64,000 nucleotides of DNA from Actinokineospora xionganensis (GTDB lineage: Bacteria > Actinomycetota > Actinomycetes > Mycobacteriales > Pseudonocardiaceae), in NCBI RefSeq assembly GCF_014323725.1, contig NZ_JABVED010000017.1, forward strand, positions 47,516-111,515, in the 5' to 3' direction. Every line of letters begins with the position of its first letter. The stretch's first letter is position 1. This document shows, piece by piece, positions 44,901-52,764 of the stretch. A program made the translations under genes and the position numbers. Below the pieces are notes generated by a model, which was given only the letters and a program-made list of their open reading frames with translations, made no database searches and had not been told where the DNA came from.

Positions 44901-45426
44901 GTCCATCGTGCAGGTCCTCGGCGCGGGCACCGGGCGCACCTTCGACCTGTCCACCATGCGCTATGGCCGGGTCATCCTGATGGCCGACGCGGACGTCGAC
45001 GGGTCGCACATCCGGACCCTGCTGATCACCCTGTTCGCCAAGTACATGCGCCCGGTCATCGAGGACGGCAGGCTCTACGCCGCCATGCCGCCGCTGCACA
45101 AGATCACCACCAAGGGTCGCAACCCGGAGACGCACTTCACGTTCAGCCAGCGCGAGATGGAGACCACGCTCGCCCGGCTGCAGAAGGCGGGCAAGTCGAT
45201 CGTCACCCCGGTGCCCCGCTTCAAGGGCCTCGGCGAGATGGACGCCGACGAACTGTGGGACACCACGATGAACCCGGCCACCCGCTCGGTCCGCCGCATC
45301 ACCCTCGACGACGCCGAAGCCGCCGAGGCCGCCCTCGAACTGCTGATGGGCGAGAAGGTCGAACCCCGGCGCAACTGGCTCGTCGAGTCGGCCGCGCGGG
45401 TCGACCAGTCCGCCATCGACATGTGA
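41920..45426 (+). CDS. parE: Topoisomerase IV-type subunit B (ParE/GyrB) with intein
   Basis: 1168-residue precursor; 683 after splicing, a normal ParE length. GHKL ATPase: EAVRKRPGMYIGST, VDNSTDEG, VDDDGRGIPTG and GGSGYKTSGGLHGVGA; toprim: LFLVEGDSALG and LMADADVDGSHIRTLL. The extein reads GDSALG-SARMARVSEYQALLP, closer to the actinobacterial ParE-like paralogue than to GyrB (GDSAGGSAKQG). GTG 41920 is chosen: GGGAG is about 9 nt upstream and the product starts just before the conserved ATPase block. It supplies ATPase and Mg-binding functions to ParC, 34 bp downstream. Removing supercoils and catenanes is the expected job. Confidence 0.93.
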   Translation: MTAETLYGADDLTHLEGLEAVRKRPGMYIGSTDSRGINHLFSEIVDNSTDEGVAGHASRVIVTLHADGSVQVDDDGRGIPTGVHAKSGLSGVELVLTRLHAGGKFGGSGYKTSGGLHGVGASAVNALSHRFDITVKREGKVHQMSFAHGVPGVFDGPGPKAKFTRQSGLNIVGKMKRGEASGTSIRYWYDARYFENAAALDVEAVRAKLRNTAFLVPGVKYVLRTAIEDAISEETFHYPNGLTDMVDFLAPSSERAVSGTLLILGDGTYLENAADENGVMRSKVERKAEVEVALRWGTGYERTVECFTNTIRNMHGGTHRKGFERAAVKALQDAISRTRGLLKPKEDLPTLDDVLEGMTAVVHVRIPEPQFTSQTKDELSTAGITKVIGGVVERHLKAWIDDKKTKSEAKVVLQKIVDAGRVRVAQKQQKDAARRKTALEGAAMPPKLVDCRATGVARSELFLVEGDSALGCFTGDTMVALASGRSMSFADLAADWANGVTHFGYTTNKAGRVVVAPLVEPRLTKRDAPLVRVTLDNGESVRCTPDHRFRLRDGSYRRADALRPDDSLMPLYRSLSTKSSGDKLEGYEKVWMNDREEWVYTHYLADAYNLRHGADSVDNGNVRHHVDVDKRNNDPRNLRRMTWEDHSALHASMMGEHVHAGYRAWLDTGGLEFKSAMLSAQWKDPGFREACLNRLAALNSDPDFRERVEQGFQDWYTSLDDAERAAYAERMRERQAEYRAHPEHRAAAAARVRAFFADPARRAQWSARSKAQWQDEELLAWRSKLTIQRFADPAERDRQRAAVITWHQQNPEFGERHAVRMRTRMSDLSNGHLAAAQAGHARYVESVSRAERVAKQNDGRRLAALRRLAPLMESLSDVELAEAYETTRLSTARTGLRFDRLLQCYEGDFQRLREAASLVNHKVVSVEPLTETADVYDLTVEGYHNFALEAGVFVHNSARMARVSEYQALLPLRGKILNVQKASLADTLRNVEIASIVQVLGAGTGRTFDLSTMRYGRVILMADADVDGSHIRTLLITLFAKYMRPVIEDGRLYAAMPPLHKITTKGRNPETHFTFSQREMETTLARLQKAGKSIVTPVPRFKGLGEMDADELWDTTMNPATRSVRRITLDDAEAAEAALELLMGEKVEPRRNWLVESAARVDQSAIDM
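43333..44787 (+). other. ParE intein with HNH endonuclease
   Basis: 485 residues (precursor 472-956). Block A CFTGDTMVALA, block B CTPDHRF (TxxH), blocks F/G VYDLTVEGYHNFALEAGVFVHN with terminal His-Asn; +1 residue Ser. The insert also carries an HNH motif (HHVDVDKRNNDPRNLRRM) and a charged helical region. It splits the toprim motif after GDSALG, a site also used in known GyrB inteins. Confidence 0.93.
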
Positions 45427-45460
45427 CGTGAGCAGTCCGCACGAGAGAGAGCACTGAGCA

Positions 45461-48400
45461 ATGGCACGCCGCAAGGCCACCTCGACCAAGATCGACCCCG
45501 CCGCGTTCGACAAGGCGGGCGCCAAGGTCTTCGACAACCCGGTGAAGGTCGAGATCGAGGACTCCTACCTGGAGTACGCGTACTCGGTCATCCACTCCCG
45601 TGCCCTGCCCGACGCGCGCGACGGACTCAAGCCGGTCCACCGCCGCATCCTGTTCTCGATGAGCGAGCAGGGCTACCGCCCGAGCCACGCCTACGTGAAG
45701 TCCTCCCGCGTCGTCGGTGACTGCTTCGTCCGCGGCGCGCTGGTTTCGACGCCCGAGGGGTTGCGCCCGATCGAGGACATCGAACTCGGCGACAAGGTCC
45801 TCGACGGTGACGGCGTGCCGGTTCAGGTCGTCGAGGTCTACGAGAACCCGATGTCCGACTTGGTCCGGGTGACCTGGTCGACCGGGTTCAGCATGCTCGT
45901 CACCCCTGGCCAGCGGTTTCGGACCTGGTCGGGCGACGGGGAAATCGAGTGGACCGAGGCGAGTGACCTGGCAGGCAGGCGCACCCTTCGTGCGGGAGAG
46001 CCCGCCGTCGAGGTCACCTCGGTCGATCGGGCCGATCCGGACACGACGTTCGACATCCAGGTCGATTCCGATGAGCACGCCTTCGTGGTCGAGGGCTTCA
46101 TCGTCCACAACTGCATGGGCAAATACCATCCACACGGTGACATGGCGATCTACGACGCCATGGTCCGGATGGCGCAGGATTTCTCGCTCAACACGCCCTT
46201 GGTCGACGGGCATGGGAACTTTGGCAGCCCAGACGATGGACCGGCTGCGAGCCGGTACTGCATTGTCGGCGATACCCGTATTCGGTTGGCCGACGGATCG
46301 AGTCGCCGGATCGCCGACCTGGTGAACCTCCCAGCTGATAGCGAAGCCGATGCCGACTTCGAGGTCCTGGACAAGGACGGCAAAGCCGTACGAGTCAACA
46401 AGGTGTTCAACTCGGGAGTCCATCCGACCCTGCGGATGACCACCGACGCCGGCTTCTCGCTCCGCGGCAGCGAAAACCACCTTGTCCTGTGTTTGGAAGC
46501 CCCGATGGGCGTGCCGTTGTTCCAGTGGCGCAGGCTCGATGAGCTCCAGCCGGGCTCGGTCGTCTGCGTGGCCCGCAACGCCTGGATGAATGTGGTGCCC
46601 ACCGCTCGCGAGTACATGCTCGGTGTGCTGGCGGGCGCCTGGGTGTCGGAGGGCTTCGCCAGCGAGAACAGGGCGGGTTTCAACAACGCTGACGCGCACT
46701 TCTTCGACGAGGTGCTCCACGCCTACGATGCGGTCGTCGGGGGCATGCGGTATGTGTCCGATCGAGAGACTCGTCGGGATCGCAAGCGCATTTATGAACT
46801 TGACGTCCAGGAATACCGCGGCGGGATGGACGCATTCCGCGCCAGTCCGCTCGGCGAACTGATCGGGCACTCGGCCAAGGACAAGTTTGTTCCGGAGTGC
46901 GTGTGGACGGGCGGATGGGGTGTCAAGCGGGCGTTCTTGATGGCTCTGTTCGAAGGCGACGGCGGACCACGGGTCGCCGAGTCAGGGTTCACCATCCACT
47001 ACACCAGCTACAGCGAACGGCTCGTTCGCGAGGTGCAGGAACTGCTCGCCGAGTTCGGTGTGATCGCCAAGCTGCACTCCTACGTGCGGGCGAGTGGTTC
47101 CGTCGAGTTCCGCCTGCTCGTGTCCGGTCTGCGGAATGTTCGGGCGTTCGCGGAACGAGTCGGCTTCCTCAAGACGAAGCGGGCGAAGATTCGCGAGTTG
47201 CTGCGGCATTCCCCGCTGCGACCGCACCGGCTCAGCCAGGACTCCGTGCCGTTCGTGGCCGACTATGTTCGAGACGCTCTTGACTTTGACCGCAGGGGAA
47301 GCGGCCGCTCATGGTTGACCAAGCACAACTTCGATCGCGTCGAACGGTGGGACACCGAGCGGCTGCGCATCATCGACAGGATCAAGGACCCCGAGATCCT
47401 CGCGACGATTTTGCCGGTGATGGACGCGGGATATCGCTTCGAGACTGTCACCGAGGTCGAGTCCTGTGAGCCCGCCGAGGTCTACTCGGTCCGGGTGGAC
47501 TCGGAGGACCACTCGTTCCTGGCGGGTGGGTTCGTCAACCACAACACCGAAGCCCGCATGTCCCAAGCCGCAATGCTTCTCGTGGGGGAGCTCGGCGAGG
47601 ACACTGTGGACTTCCGGCCGAACTACGACGGTTCCCTCGAGGAGCCCTCGGTGCTGCCCGCCGCGTTCCCGAACCTGTTGGTGAACGGCACTTCCGGTAT
47701 CGCGGTCGGCATGGCCACCAACATGATCCCGCACAACCTCGGCGAGGTCGTCGCCGCCGCGCGCTGGCTGGTCAACCATCCGGACGCCTCCCTCGACAAG
47801 CTGATGGAGTTCATCCCCGGTCCCGACCTGCCCACCGGCGGCATGCTCTTCGGGCTCGACGAGGTGCGCAAGGCCTACGAGACCGGCCGCGGCGTGGTGC
47901 GGATGCGCGCGAAGGTCGAGATCGGGCCGCTGGAAGGCAGTCGCGGCCGTCAGGCCATCACCATCACCGAGCTGCCCTACCAGGTGGGCTCGGAGAAGAT
48001 CATCGAGAAGATCACCGACGAGGTCACCAAGTCCAAGCGCCTCACCGGGATCGCCGACGTCAAGGACCTCACCGACCGCGAGAACGGGACGCGGCTGGTG
48101 GTCGAGTGCAAGGTCGGGGTCAACCCGCAGGCGCTGCTGGCCGACCTCTACCGGCTCACCCCGATGGAACAGTCCTTCGGCATCAACAACCTGGTTCTCG
48201 TCGACGGCCAGCCGCGGACCCTCGGGCTCAAGGCGCTGCTGGAGGTGTTCCTGCGCCACCGCTACGAGGTCGTCACCCGCCGCACCCGCTACCGCCGCCG
48301 CAAGCGGGAGGAGCGCCTGCACCTGGTCGACGGCCTGCTGATCGCGTTGCTCAACATCGATGCGGTGATCAAGATCATCCGTGGCAGCGACGACGCCTCG

Positions 48401-49627
48401 GCCGCGAAGACCGGCCTCATGACCAAGTTCAAGCTCTCCGACATCCAGGCGACCTACATCCTCGACACCCCACTGCGCCGCCTGACCCGTTACGACAAGA
48501 TCGAGCTCGAGTCCGAACAGGACAAGCTGCGGGCCGAGATCGCCGAGCTGTCGAAGATCCTCGACGACGAAGCCGTGCTGCGCAAGGTCGTGTCCACCGA
48601 ACTGGCCGCCGTCGCCAAGGAACTGGGCGAGGAACGCCGCACCGCGCTGATCGACGGCGACCTGAAGGAGGTCCTGGCCGCGTCGAAGCCCGCCGGGCCC
48701 CTGGAGGTCACCGACGACCCGTGTCAGGTGATCCTCTCGGCCACCGGCCTGGTGGCCCGCACCGCCGCCGAGTCCGAGGAGGCGTCGGAGGCGCGCAGGC
48801 GCAAGGGCCGGGTCAAACACGACGCCGTCGCCGCGGTGGTCCACTCGACCGCCCGCGGGCAGGTCCTGCTCGTGACGAACCGGGGTCGCGCGGTCAAGAC
48901 CGACGTGCTGCCGCTGCCGGTGCTCCCCGAACAGAGCGGCACGGTCTCGCTCAGCGGCGGCATGGCCGCGAGCGAGTTGGTGTCGCTGGAGAAGGGCGAG
49001 CGGGTCGTCGGCATCGCCCCGCTCACCGAGGGCGAGGCAGGCGGGTCGCCGGGGCTGGCGATCGGCACCCGCCAGGGCGTGGTCAAGGTCTGCTCGCCGG
49101 AATGGCCCGTGCGGTCCGACGAGTTCGAGGTGATCAGCCTCAAGGACGGCGACGAGATCATCGGCGCGACCTGGCTCACCGACGGCTCCGAGAGCCTGGT
49201 CTTCGTCTCCTCCGACTCGTCGCTGCTGCGCTACGCCGCCTCGCTGGTGCGGCCGCAGGGCCTCAAGGGCGGCGGCATGGCAGGCATCAACCTCGCGGTC
49301 GGGGCCTTCACCGTCTTCTTCGGCGCCGTGCGCACCGACGACCCCGAACACGGCGCCCCGCAGCTGGTCACCTCGACCGGCCAGAGCGTCAAGGTGACAC
49401 CGTTCGACGTCTACCCGCCGAAGGGCCGGGCAACCGGCGGCGTGCGCTCACACCGCTTCCTCAAGGGCGAGACCGAGCTGGTCCTCGCCTGGGTCGGTCC
49501 GCGGCCCGCGGGGTCGAGTCAGACCGGGGTCGCGGTCGAGCTTCCCGAGGCCGACGCGCGACGCGACGGGTCGGGTCACAGCCACCCCGGGCCGGATGTC
49601 GTGGGGCACTTGGTCGAGCGGGATTGA
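45461..49627 (+). CDS. parC: Topoisomerase IV-type subunit A (ParC/GyrA) with two inteins
   Basis: 1388-residue precursor; 829 after removal of two inteins. Extein landmarks: [39 protein letters not shown], and catalytic Tyr in PAASRY-TEARMS (precursor Tyr 266). Then GYPPR-like substrate loop and coiled coil regions, and a C-terminal beta-propeller ([28 protein letters not shown]). Start ATG 45461, GAGAGAG upstream. It breaks and rejoins DNA with ParE. Both inteins lie in the breakage-reunion domain, so splicing is needed for activity. Confidence 0.93.
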   Translation: MARRKATSTKIDPAAFDKAGAKVFDNPVKVEIEDSYLEYAYSVIHSRALPDARDGLKPVHRRILFSMSEQGYRPSHAYVKSSRVVGDCFVRGALVSTPEGLRPIEDIELGDKVLDGDGVPVQVVEVYENPMSDLVRVTWSTGFSMLVTPGQRFRTWSGDGEIEWTEASDLAGRRTLRAGEPAVEVTSVDRADPDTTFDIQVDSDEHAFVVEGFIVHNCMGKYHPHGDMAIYDAMVRMAQDFSLNTPLVDGHGNFGSPDDGPAASRYCIVGDTRIRLADGSSRRIADLVNLPADSEADADFEVLDKDGKAVRVNKVFNSGVHPTLRMTTDAGFSLRGSENHLVLCLEAPMGVPLFQWRRLDELQPGSVVCVARNAWMNVVPTAREYMLGVLAGAWVSEGFASENRAGFNNADAHFFDEVLHAYDAVVGGMRYVSDRETRRDRKRIYELDVQEYRGGMDAFRASPLGELIGHSAKDKFVPECVWTGGWGVKRAFLMALFEGDGGPRVAESGFTIHYTSYSERLVREVQELLAEFGVIAKLHSYVRASGSVEFRLLVSGLRNVRAFAERVGFLKTKRAKIRELLRHSPLRPHRLSQDSVPFVADYVRDALDFDRRGSGRSWLTKHNFDRVERWDTERLRIIDRIKDPEILATILPVMDAGYRFETVTEVESCEPAEVYSVRVDSEDHSFLAGGFVNHNTEARMSQAAMLLVGELGEDTVDFRPNYDGSLEEPSVLPAAFPNLLVNGTSGIAVGMATNMIPHNLGEVVAAARWLVNHPDASLDKLMEFIPGPDLPTGGMLFGLDEVRKAYETGRGVVRMRAKVEIGPLEGSRGRQAITITELPYQVGSEKIIEKITDEVTKSKRLTGIADVKDLTDRENGTRLVVECKVGVNPQALLADLYRLTPMEQSFGINNLVLVDGQPRTLGLKALLEVFLRHRYEVVTRRTRYRRRKREERLHLVDGLLIALLNIDAVIKIIRGSDDASAAKTGLMTKFKLSDIQATYILDTPLRRLTRYDKIELESEQDKLRAEIAELSKILDDEAVLRKVVSTELAAVAKELGEERRTALIDGDLKEVLAASKPAGPLEVTDDPCQVILSATGLVARTAAESEEASEARRRKGRVKHDAVAAVVHSTARGQVLLVTNRGRAVKTDVLPLPVLPEQSGTVSLSGGMAASELVSLEKGERVVGIAPLTEGEAGGSPGLAIGTRQGVVKVCSPEWPVRSDEFEVISLKDGDEIIGATWLTDGSESLVFVSSDSSLLRYAASLVRPQGLKGGGMAGINLAVGAFTVFFGAVRTDDPEHGAPQLVTSTGQSVKVTPFDVYPPKGRATGGVRSHRFLKGETELVLAWVGPRPAGSSQTGVAVELPEADARRDGSGHSHPGPDVVGHLVERD
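45722..46111 (+). other. ParC mini-intein (no endonuclease)
   Basis: 130 residues between GD and [10 protein letters not shown]. Block [14 protein letters not shown], block [23 protein letters not shown]; +1 residue Cys. There is no nuclease domain. Block B reads TPGQ where TxxH is usual, so the block-B histidine is replaced by Gln. Length is near the lower limit of functional inteins. Confidence 0.92.
46259..47545 (+). other. ParC intein after the catalytic tyrosine, LAGLIDADG type
   Basis: 429 residues. Block [14 protein letters not shown], block B GSENH, block [24 protein letters not shown]; +1 Thr. Two LAGLIDADG-like helices are visible: [12 protein letters not shown] and [11 protein letters not shown]. 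It sits between RY and TEAR, the same site as the mycobacterial GyrA inteins, with clear similarity in the splicing domain. Confidence 0.93.
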
Positions 49628-50018
49628 GCCAGGTCAGAGGCTTGTTCACCTGCTGTTAGGGCACCCTAGGGTTTTCCCCGATGCTCGGGTCCTGGGCCGT
49701 GATTAACGTTGTCCTCGGTCGCCCGGGGCGACTGGGCGCGCAAACCAACCGCTCCCGGGCGACCACCAAAGCACAACGCAATAGCGTGCCTAAGAACTCG
49801 GGCCCGGTGGGAATCCGGCCCGTAGCAGCCACGGACCCCGCTGCATTGCCCGCCTTACGCCCGAGGTTGGCGGGGTCCGTGTCTGTCCCTTTCTGCACAG
49901 TCGACCGATTCGCGAGTGGTGTGCGCGGACGAGTTCGGCCCGCGGACGACGCGACGGGCGATGCCCCCGCCCGGTCGCCTCGCAGGCCGATCTTGCCCGT
50001 GCGGGAAGGGTGTTTCAG
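49628..50018 (+). other. Intergenic region with a long inverted repeat; candidate structured RNA
   Basis: Arms CACGGACCCCGC (49830-49841) and GCGGGGTCCGTG (49870-49881) enclose 28 nt. Just upstream, GGGCCCGGTGGGAATCCGGCCC forms a second compact hairpin (49801-49822 area). Lower G/C third-position bias in all frames argues against coding. A short TAGGG-CA-CCCTA hairpin followed by GGGTTTT at 49656 may terminate parC. I cannot assign the element to an RNA family. Confidence 0.35.
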
Positions 50019-50252
50019 ATGGGATCACCGGGGTGCTGGCCCGGGGCTTCGCCTGAACCGGAACCGCTTTGCGCGGTCGGGGGGTTCAGGGGAGGTCTCA
50101 CACCCGTCGTTCCCGCGCCGCCGCTATGGCTGCTCTACCACCAGTCCCCGGGCACGCCGTGCGCGGTTGCGAACGTGGCCGCGCCGTACTTCCCGCCGGT
50201 GATCGACTCGTCCTACGGCCTGTGCGTGGAAGCGGTGCCCGCCAACTGGTAG
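50019..50252 (+). CDS. Possible small protein or gene remnant, ~77 aa
   Basis: The last ~42 codons (WLLYHQSPGTPCAVANVAAP to EAVPANW) have over 85% G/C third positions and read like real protein; the first half does not. ATG 50019 is the nearest start; no good ribosome site is seen. It converges on the GntR gene, ending 1 bp before it. Two cysteines in the coding-like part. Could be the surviving 3' end of a lost gene. Confidence 0.35.
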   Translation: MGSPGCWPGASPEPEPLCAVGGFRGGLTPVVPAPPLWLLYHQSPGTPCAVANVAAPYFPPVIDSSYGLCVEAVPANW

Positions 50253-50253
50253 G

Positions 50254-51033
50254 TCAGGCTTTCCCGGCTCGTACGTCGAGCAACTGGTAGCCGGAGCGGG
50301 CCGAGAAGTCGGCCACCACGCTGAACCGGTCGCCGCGCACCAGGGTGTGCCGCCATTCCACGGGGTTTCCGTCGGCGGTGCCGATGCGGTCGATGGCCAG
50401 GGCCGCCACCCCCGCCGGGATGTCCAGCAGCCGCTGCTCAGCCGGTGTCGGCACGACCGCCCTGATGTGTTCCTGTCCGCCGGTCAGCCGAACCCCGCAC
50501 CTGGTGTCGAGTTCGTGGTAGAGGGATGTGTGGGTGAAGTCGACCGTGCGCAGCGCGGCGGCCACCGAGTAGGGGAGCCAGACCCGGTCCACCGCAAGGG
50601 GATTGCCGCCAGCGTGGCGCAGCCGTTCCAGGTAGAGCAGCGGTGTCGACTCCTCCAACCCCAGGCGCACCGCGACCAGCGCGTCCGCGCGGACGTCGAG
50701 GATGCGCACGGTGCTGTGCTGGTCCATGCCGCAGGCGCGGACCGACGCGAAAAGGCTGTAGAGGGCCCCGAGGGGCTGGCTGATCCCGGTGGCCTTGCCG
50801 ACCCGGGGCTGCTGCCCGCGGCCCGCGACGACGACGCCGTCGGCGCGCAGCCTGCGCAGGGCCTCTCGGACGGTGTTGCGGCTGACCTCGTACTCGGCGG
50901 CCAGGGCGAGCTCACCGGGAAAGGCGTCGTCGAACTCTCCCAGGCCGACCCGGCGCAGTAGGTCCGCGTGCAGCTGGGACCACAGCGGGGTGTGGCTTTT
51001 CCGGTCCAGACCGGCCCCGACGAGCTTGTTCAC
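50254..51033 (-). CDS. GntR/HutC-family regulator with UTRA domain
   Basis: 259 residues. N-terminal winged helix (LWSQLHADLLRR, AAEYEVSRNTVREALRRLRADG) and a C-terminal UTRA effector domain (LLYLERLRHAGGNPLAVDRVWLP, VRLTGGQEHIRAVVPTPAEQRLL). HutC-type regulators sense small metabolites or amino sugars. GTG 51033. Divergent from the MFS exporter across 248 bp, so it probably controls the exporter and perhaps the acyl ligase-PKS genes beyond. It could not be DasR on sequence grounds alone. Confidence 0.9.
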   Translation of the reverse strand: MNKLVGAGLDRKSHTPLWSQLHADLLRRVGLGEFDDAFPGELALAAEYEVSRNTVREALRRLRADGVVVAGRGQQPRVGKATGISQPLGALYSLFASVRACGMDQHSTVRILDVRADALVAVRLGLEESTPLLYLERLRHAGGNPLAVDRVWLPYSVAAALRTVDFTHTSLYHELDTRCGVRLTGGQEHIRAVVPTPAEQRLLDIPAGVAALAIDRIGTADGNPVEWRHTLVRGDRFSVVADFSARSGYQLLDVRAGKA

Positions 51034-51281
51034 GCGACCTCATCCTCACCGACGACTGCGCCGAACGTAGCAAAAGCAGGCGTCGCGGTCAGTGCCGTCC
51101 CATGGTGTGGCCATCCTTGACCCGGGCCGAACATTTAGCACCATCTTGACAACGAATTCAGGGAAAGTTCGCGCGGGTCCGCAAGGAATTGATTCGGGCG
51201 TCGACATCGCGGGGTTAAGGAAGTTAACGTCCGCGCCATGTCACCCCTGTGCCGCCTCCCGGCTTTCGCGCGGAGTCCCGG

Positions 51282-52655
51282 ATGAGCAGGGTGCACGCCA
51301 CGGTCGCGCTGATCGCGTTTCTCGCTGCCGCGGACAACACGGTGGTGGCCGCCGCGGCGCCGTCGATCGCGGCCGATCTGGGGCTCGGGGTGACCGCGAC
51401 GCAGGGGATCACGGTCGCCTACCTGCTCCCGTTCGCCGCGCTGCTGCTCGCCGCGGGCGCTGTCGTCGACCGGCTCGGGGAGCGCGTGGTCCTGCGCGCG
51501 GGTCTGCTCGTCTTCGCCGCGGGCACGGTTGTCGCCGGCGCGGCGCGCGGCGTGGAGCCGCTGTTGGCGGGGCGGGTCACGCAGGGTCTCGCGGCGGCGC
51601 TGCTCGTGCCCGCCACCCTCAGCCTGCTGCGCACCCGGCTCGTGCCCGCGGACCGGCCGCGGGCGGCGGCGCTGTGGACGGTCGCGCTCGCCGTGGCCCT
51701 GCTCGCCGGGCCCGCGGTGGGTGGGGTGGTGGCCCAGTACGCGCATTGGAGCTGGGTGTTCTGGGGCGCCCTGCCCGTCGTGGCCTGTTGCCTGGCTGTG
51801 TTGCCGCCCGCCGGCCCGACCCGGACTCGGCGCACCGACGCGCTCGGCACCGGGCTCGCCGCGCTGGCGATGCTGCTGCTCACCGCCGCCCTGCTCGACT
51901 TCGCCGAGGGCGGCGCGGCCGCGTCGGCCCTCACCATCGCCGCGGTGCTGGTCGCGGCCCTGTTCACGTTCCGGGAGCGGGCCAGTGCGGCCCCATTGCT
52001 GCCGCCCGCCCTGCTCGGGCTGCCGGTTTTCCGGACCGCGCTCGTCGTGCAGCTGCTGTGGGGGCTCGGTGTCACCGGGGTGTGTGTGGTGACGCCGCTG
52101 GCGCACCAGCGGATCCTTGGCCTGGGACCGGCGGACGCGGCGCTGCCGCTGGTCGCGGTGGCGGTCGCGCTGATCGTGACGGCGCCGTGGGTGCCGAGGG
52201 TGCTCGCCGCGGTGGGTCCCGGCGCCACCATCGCGAGTGGACTGGTCCTGGTCGGGGTCGGGCTGATCATGGTCGCGGCGGTCAACCACGTGCCGCTCGT
52301 GTGGCCGCGCCTGCCCGGGCTGGTCCTGGTCGGCATCGGCTCGGCGTTCACCGTCCCGCTCACCACGCTGGCGCTGGACGTGGCGGGCGACGACCAGACC
52401 GGGGCCGCGTCCGGGCTGCTCAGCTCCACCCGGGAGTTCGCGGGCGCGCTCGGGGTGGCCGCGGTGGCGGTCCTCATGGGCGGGCGGGTGGACGCCTTCG
52501 CGGCCGGGTACACCGACGCCCTCATCGCCGCCGCGGCGCTGCAGCTGGCGGCGGCGGCGCTCGCGCTCCGACTTTGTCGAATTCACACGGTAAACCGGCG
52601 GAGTTCTCGGGCCATTGACAAAAACGGTGACCGAACAATCGTCCAGTTGACCTGA
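51282..52655 (+). CDS. MFS drug/metabolite exporter (DHA2-like)
   Basis: About 457 residues with ~14 membrane helices. Motif A-like VDRLGERVVLRAG and motif C-like LLAGPAVGGVVAQYAHWSWVF support an antiporter. ATG 51282 with GGAG 7 nt upstream. The last ~20 residues (RSSRAIDKNGDRTIVQLT) use A/T-rich codons and look like read-through into leader DNA, suggesting an altered stop. It probably exports the product of the following acyl-ligase/PKS genes. Confidence 0.88.
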   Translation: MSRVHATVALIAFLAAADNTVVAAAAPSIAADLGLGVTATQGITVAYLLPFAALLLAAGAVVDRLGERVVLRAGLLVFAAGTVVAGAARGVEPLLAGRVTQGLAAALLVPATLSLLRTRLVPADRPRAAALWTVALAVALLAGPAVGGVVAQYAHWSWVFWGALPVVACCLAVLPPAGPTRTRRTDALGTGLAALAMLLLTAALLDFAEGGAAASALTIAAVLVAALFTFRERASAAPLLPPALLGLPVFRTALVVQLLWGLGVTGVCVVTPLAHQRILGLGPADAALPLVAVAVALIVTAPWVPRVLAAVGPGATIASGLVLVGVGLIMVAAVNHVPLVWPRLPGLVLVGIGSAFTVPLTTLALDVAGDDQTGAASGLLSSTREFAGALGVAAVAVLMGGRVDAFAAGYTDALIAAAALQLAAAALALRLCRIHTVNRRSSRAIDKNGDRTIVQLT

Positions 52656-52764
52656 AATGAGACGCAGGCTTAACTTGGCGCAGCGAGCATTTCTCCCGGC
52701 GGGGATTGAAATTCGCCTCATATCGCCTGGTGTCACAGTCGCCCCACGGGTGAGGACGGTGCAG

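Noticed and set aside
41920..49627. Replication-origin context because of gyrase-like genes
   Set aside because: No dnaA, dnaN or recF and no cluster of DnaA boxes; the sequences fit the ParE/ParC paralogues, which lie away from oriC.
49801..49850. Cobalamin-riboswitch-like core (GGTGGGAATCC)
   Set aside because: The later conserved CCCGC...ACTGT segment and a B12 box are not present, and no B12-related gene follows, so I list it only as a structured region.
49656..49898. Minus-strand ORF of 80 codons after parC
   Set aside because: Codon bias is weak and it is antisense to the inverted repeats; probably not coding.
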